From an uncultured Gammaproteobacteria bacterium (lineage in GTDB: Bacteria > Pseudomonadota > Gammaproteobacteria > Eutrophobiales > Eutrophobiaceae): a DNA stretch of 64,000 nucleotides. The stretch covers positions 1,922,001 through 1,986,000 of the forward strand of contig OY282354.1 of the NCBI GenBank assembly GCA_958295485.1. The letters are read 5' to 3'. Each line of letters opens with the position of its first letter. Within the stretch, counting starts at the first letter, position 1. Positions 62,893 to 64,000 of the stretch are shown in pieces. Both the position numbers and the translations under genes were made by a program. The notes beneath the pieces were generated by a model. The model was not told the DNA's origin. It saw only the letters and a list, made by a program, of their open reading frames with translations, and did no database searches.

Positions 62893-63400
62893 CGCGCCGC
62901 CGGCGGCTGTGCGGCAAAGCGAGCGGCCCGGCTTGAAGGCGCTGGAGCAGTTTCTGTTTCATGAGGCGCGCTTGCTTGATGAACAGCGCTGGGAGGAATG
63001 GAACGCCTTGTATCTGGAGGACGGTGAATATTGGGTTCCGGCAACGCCGGGGCAACCGGACCCGAAAAACCATGTCTCCTTGATCTATGAGACGGGACTT
63101 CTCCGGGCAGTGCGGATCAAACGTTACAAACACCCCAGCGCGTTTTCCCTGCAACCGAAACCCCGCAGCGTACACTTGGTAAGCAACGTGACGTTGGATG
63201 ATTTCGACGGTTCCAATGGGGAGTGCATCGTGACCTCGCGTTTCATCATGTTGCAATACCGCCGGGAGAAACAGGATGTGTTCGCCGGCTCTTATACGCA
63301 CAAATTAATTGTCAGGGGGAATGAATTCAAGATTGCATCGAAACGCGTGGACTTGCTCAATTGTGACGCGCCACTGGAAAATATCCTTATTTACCTTTAG
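62888..63400 (+). CDS. Aromatic-ring-hydroxylating dioxygenase beta subunit
   Basis: LEQFLFHEARLLDEQRWEEWNALYLEDGEYWVPATPGQ; start at 62888, the upstream track start is in the alpha gene. Confidence 0.93.
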   Translation: MSAPPAAVRQSERPGLKALEQFLFHEARLLDEQRWEEWNALYLEDGEYWVPATPGQPDPKNHVSLIYETGLLRAVRIKRYKHPSAFSLQPKPRSVHLVSNVTLDDFDGSNGECIVTSRFIMLQYRREKQDVFAGSYTHKLIVRGNEFKIASKRVDLLNCDAPLENILIYL

Positions 63401-63485
63401 CGGAACTCCCCGGTCATTCCATCCTTCTGCCTGGAACATGCAGGAGCAGGCTTATATCGTCCGCGACCAACTATAATAATCAGGT

Positions 63486-63782
63486 ATGCAAGCAGAAAAA
63501 CAAAAAATAATTTCCCCTGATCCATCTATAAAATTCAAACAAGTACACAACAGGCTTCCCCGCGTATTAATCGGCATCCTGGTTATCCTGGTGTTTTTAT
63601 TTGATTTTCTGTCGGTTTACGCAAGTAAATTCATCGGCAGCCCCTACATGGACGGCAGCGTTGTTTCAATTGGCATTATCCTGGCGTTCTTCATTGTCAT
63701 CGCAATTGTTGCGGTCGCCTTGTATTACATCTACCGGGTGAATTCAGCCTGGCTTGATTTGCGTAAATCGCCTGATGAATAA
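63486..63782 (+). CDS. DUF485-like small membrane protein
   Basis: Two TM helices; directly upstream of an ActP-like symporter. Confidence 0.6.
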   Translation: MQAEKQKIISPDPSIKFKQVHNRLPRVLIGILVILVFLFDFLSVYASKFIGSPYMDGSVVSIGIILAFFIVIAIVAVALYYIYRVNSAWLDLRKSPDE

Positions 63783-64000
63783 CATATACCTGTTTTCTTC
63801 TCTCAACTCACTAAAACCCATCGTTTTTTTATTATTGCTGTTGCCGGTTTCCGCCGGCGCCGCAAGCGTTGATCGCCCGTTGAATTATTCAGCGATTGTC
63901 ACGTTTATCCTGTTCATTACGGCCACCCTGTTTATTACCCGTTGGGCGGCCAGGCGAACGCGTTCCAGGAAAGATTTTTATGCTGCGGGAAACGCCATTG
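63775..64000 (+). CDS. ActP-like sodium:solute symporter, N-terminus (truncated by window end)
   Basis: MNNIYLFSSLNSLKPIVFLLLLLPVSAGAASVDRPLNYSAIVTFILFITATLFITRWAARRTRSRKDFYAAGNAI; overlaps the upstream gene by 8 nt. Confidence 0.8.
   Translation, partial: MNNIYLFSSLNSLKPIVFLLLLLPVSAGAASVDRPLNYSAIVTFILFITATLFITRWAARRTRSRKDFYAAGNAI

Overview
The window looks like a gammaproteobacterial chromosome segment (inferred from gene content: prfB-lysS, sdhCDAB plus sdhE, ygfZ, metH, tldD). Housekeeping genes are interspersed with accessory modules. The modules most worth a second look are: (1) an hvfABC-type RiPP operon at about 10.06-12.19 kb, with a Sec-targeted Cys-rich precursor carrying eight EGKCG and two EGHCG motifs, a DUF692/MNIO enzyme and a DUF2063 partner; (2) an 1844-aa GHKL/HSP90-like ATPase with a C-terminal DUF3883/NO VEIN-type PD-(D/E)XK-like domain, downstream of a tRNA-Ser; (3) an mtoX (SBP56 methanethiol oxidase) locus in which the SCO1/SenC and MauG-type di-heme partners are fused into one protein; (4) a complete glutaconyl-CoA decarboxylase-type Na+ pump set (alpha, beta, biotin carrier, and a tiny gamma-like ORF missing from the ORF track) with acyl-CoA dehydrogenases, next to a Rieske dioxygenase operon; (5) several dispersed and tandem repeat families, including a hairpin element with a conserved loop, two tandem 173-bp copies of it, and a 71-bp insertion that split an ATGA gene overlap; (6) an intact HigBA-like pair beside a decayed toxin-antitoxin remnant. 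Family names come from reading the translated ORFs. No database search was run.
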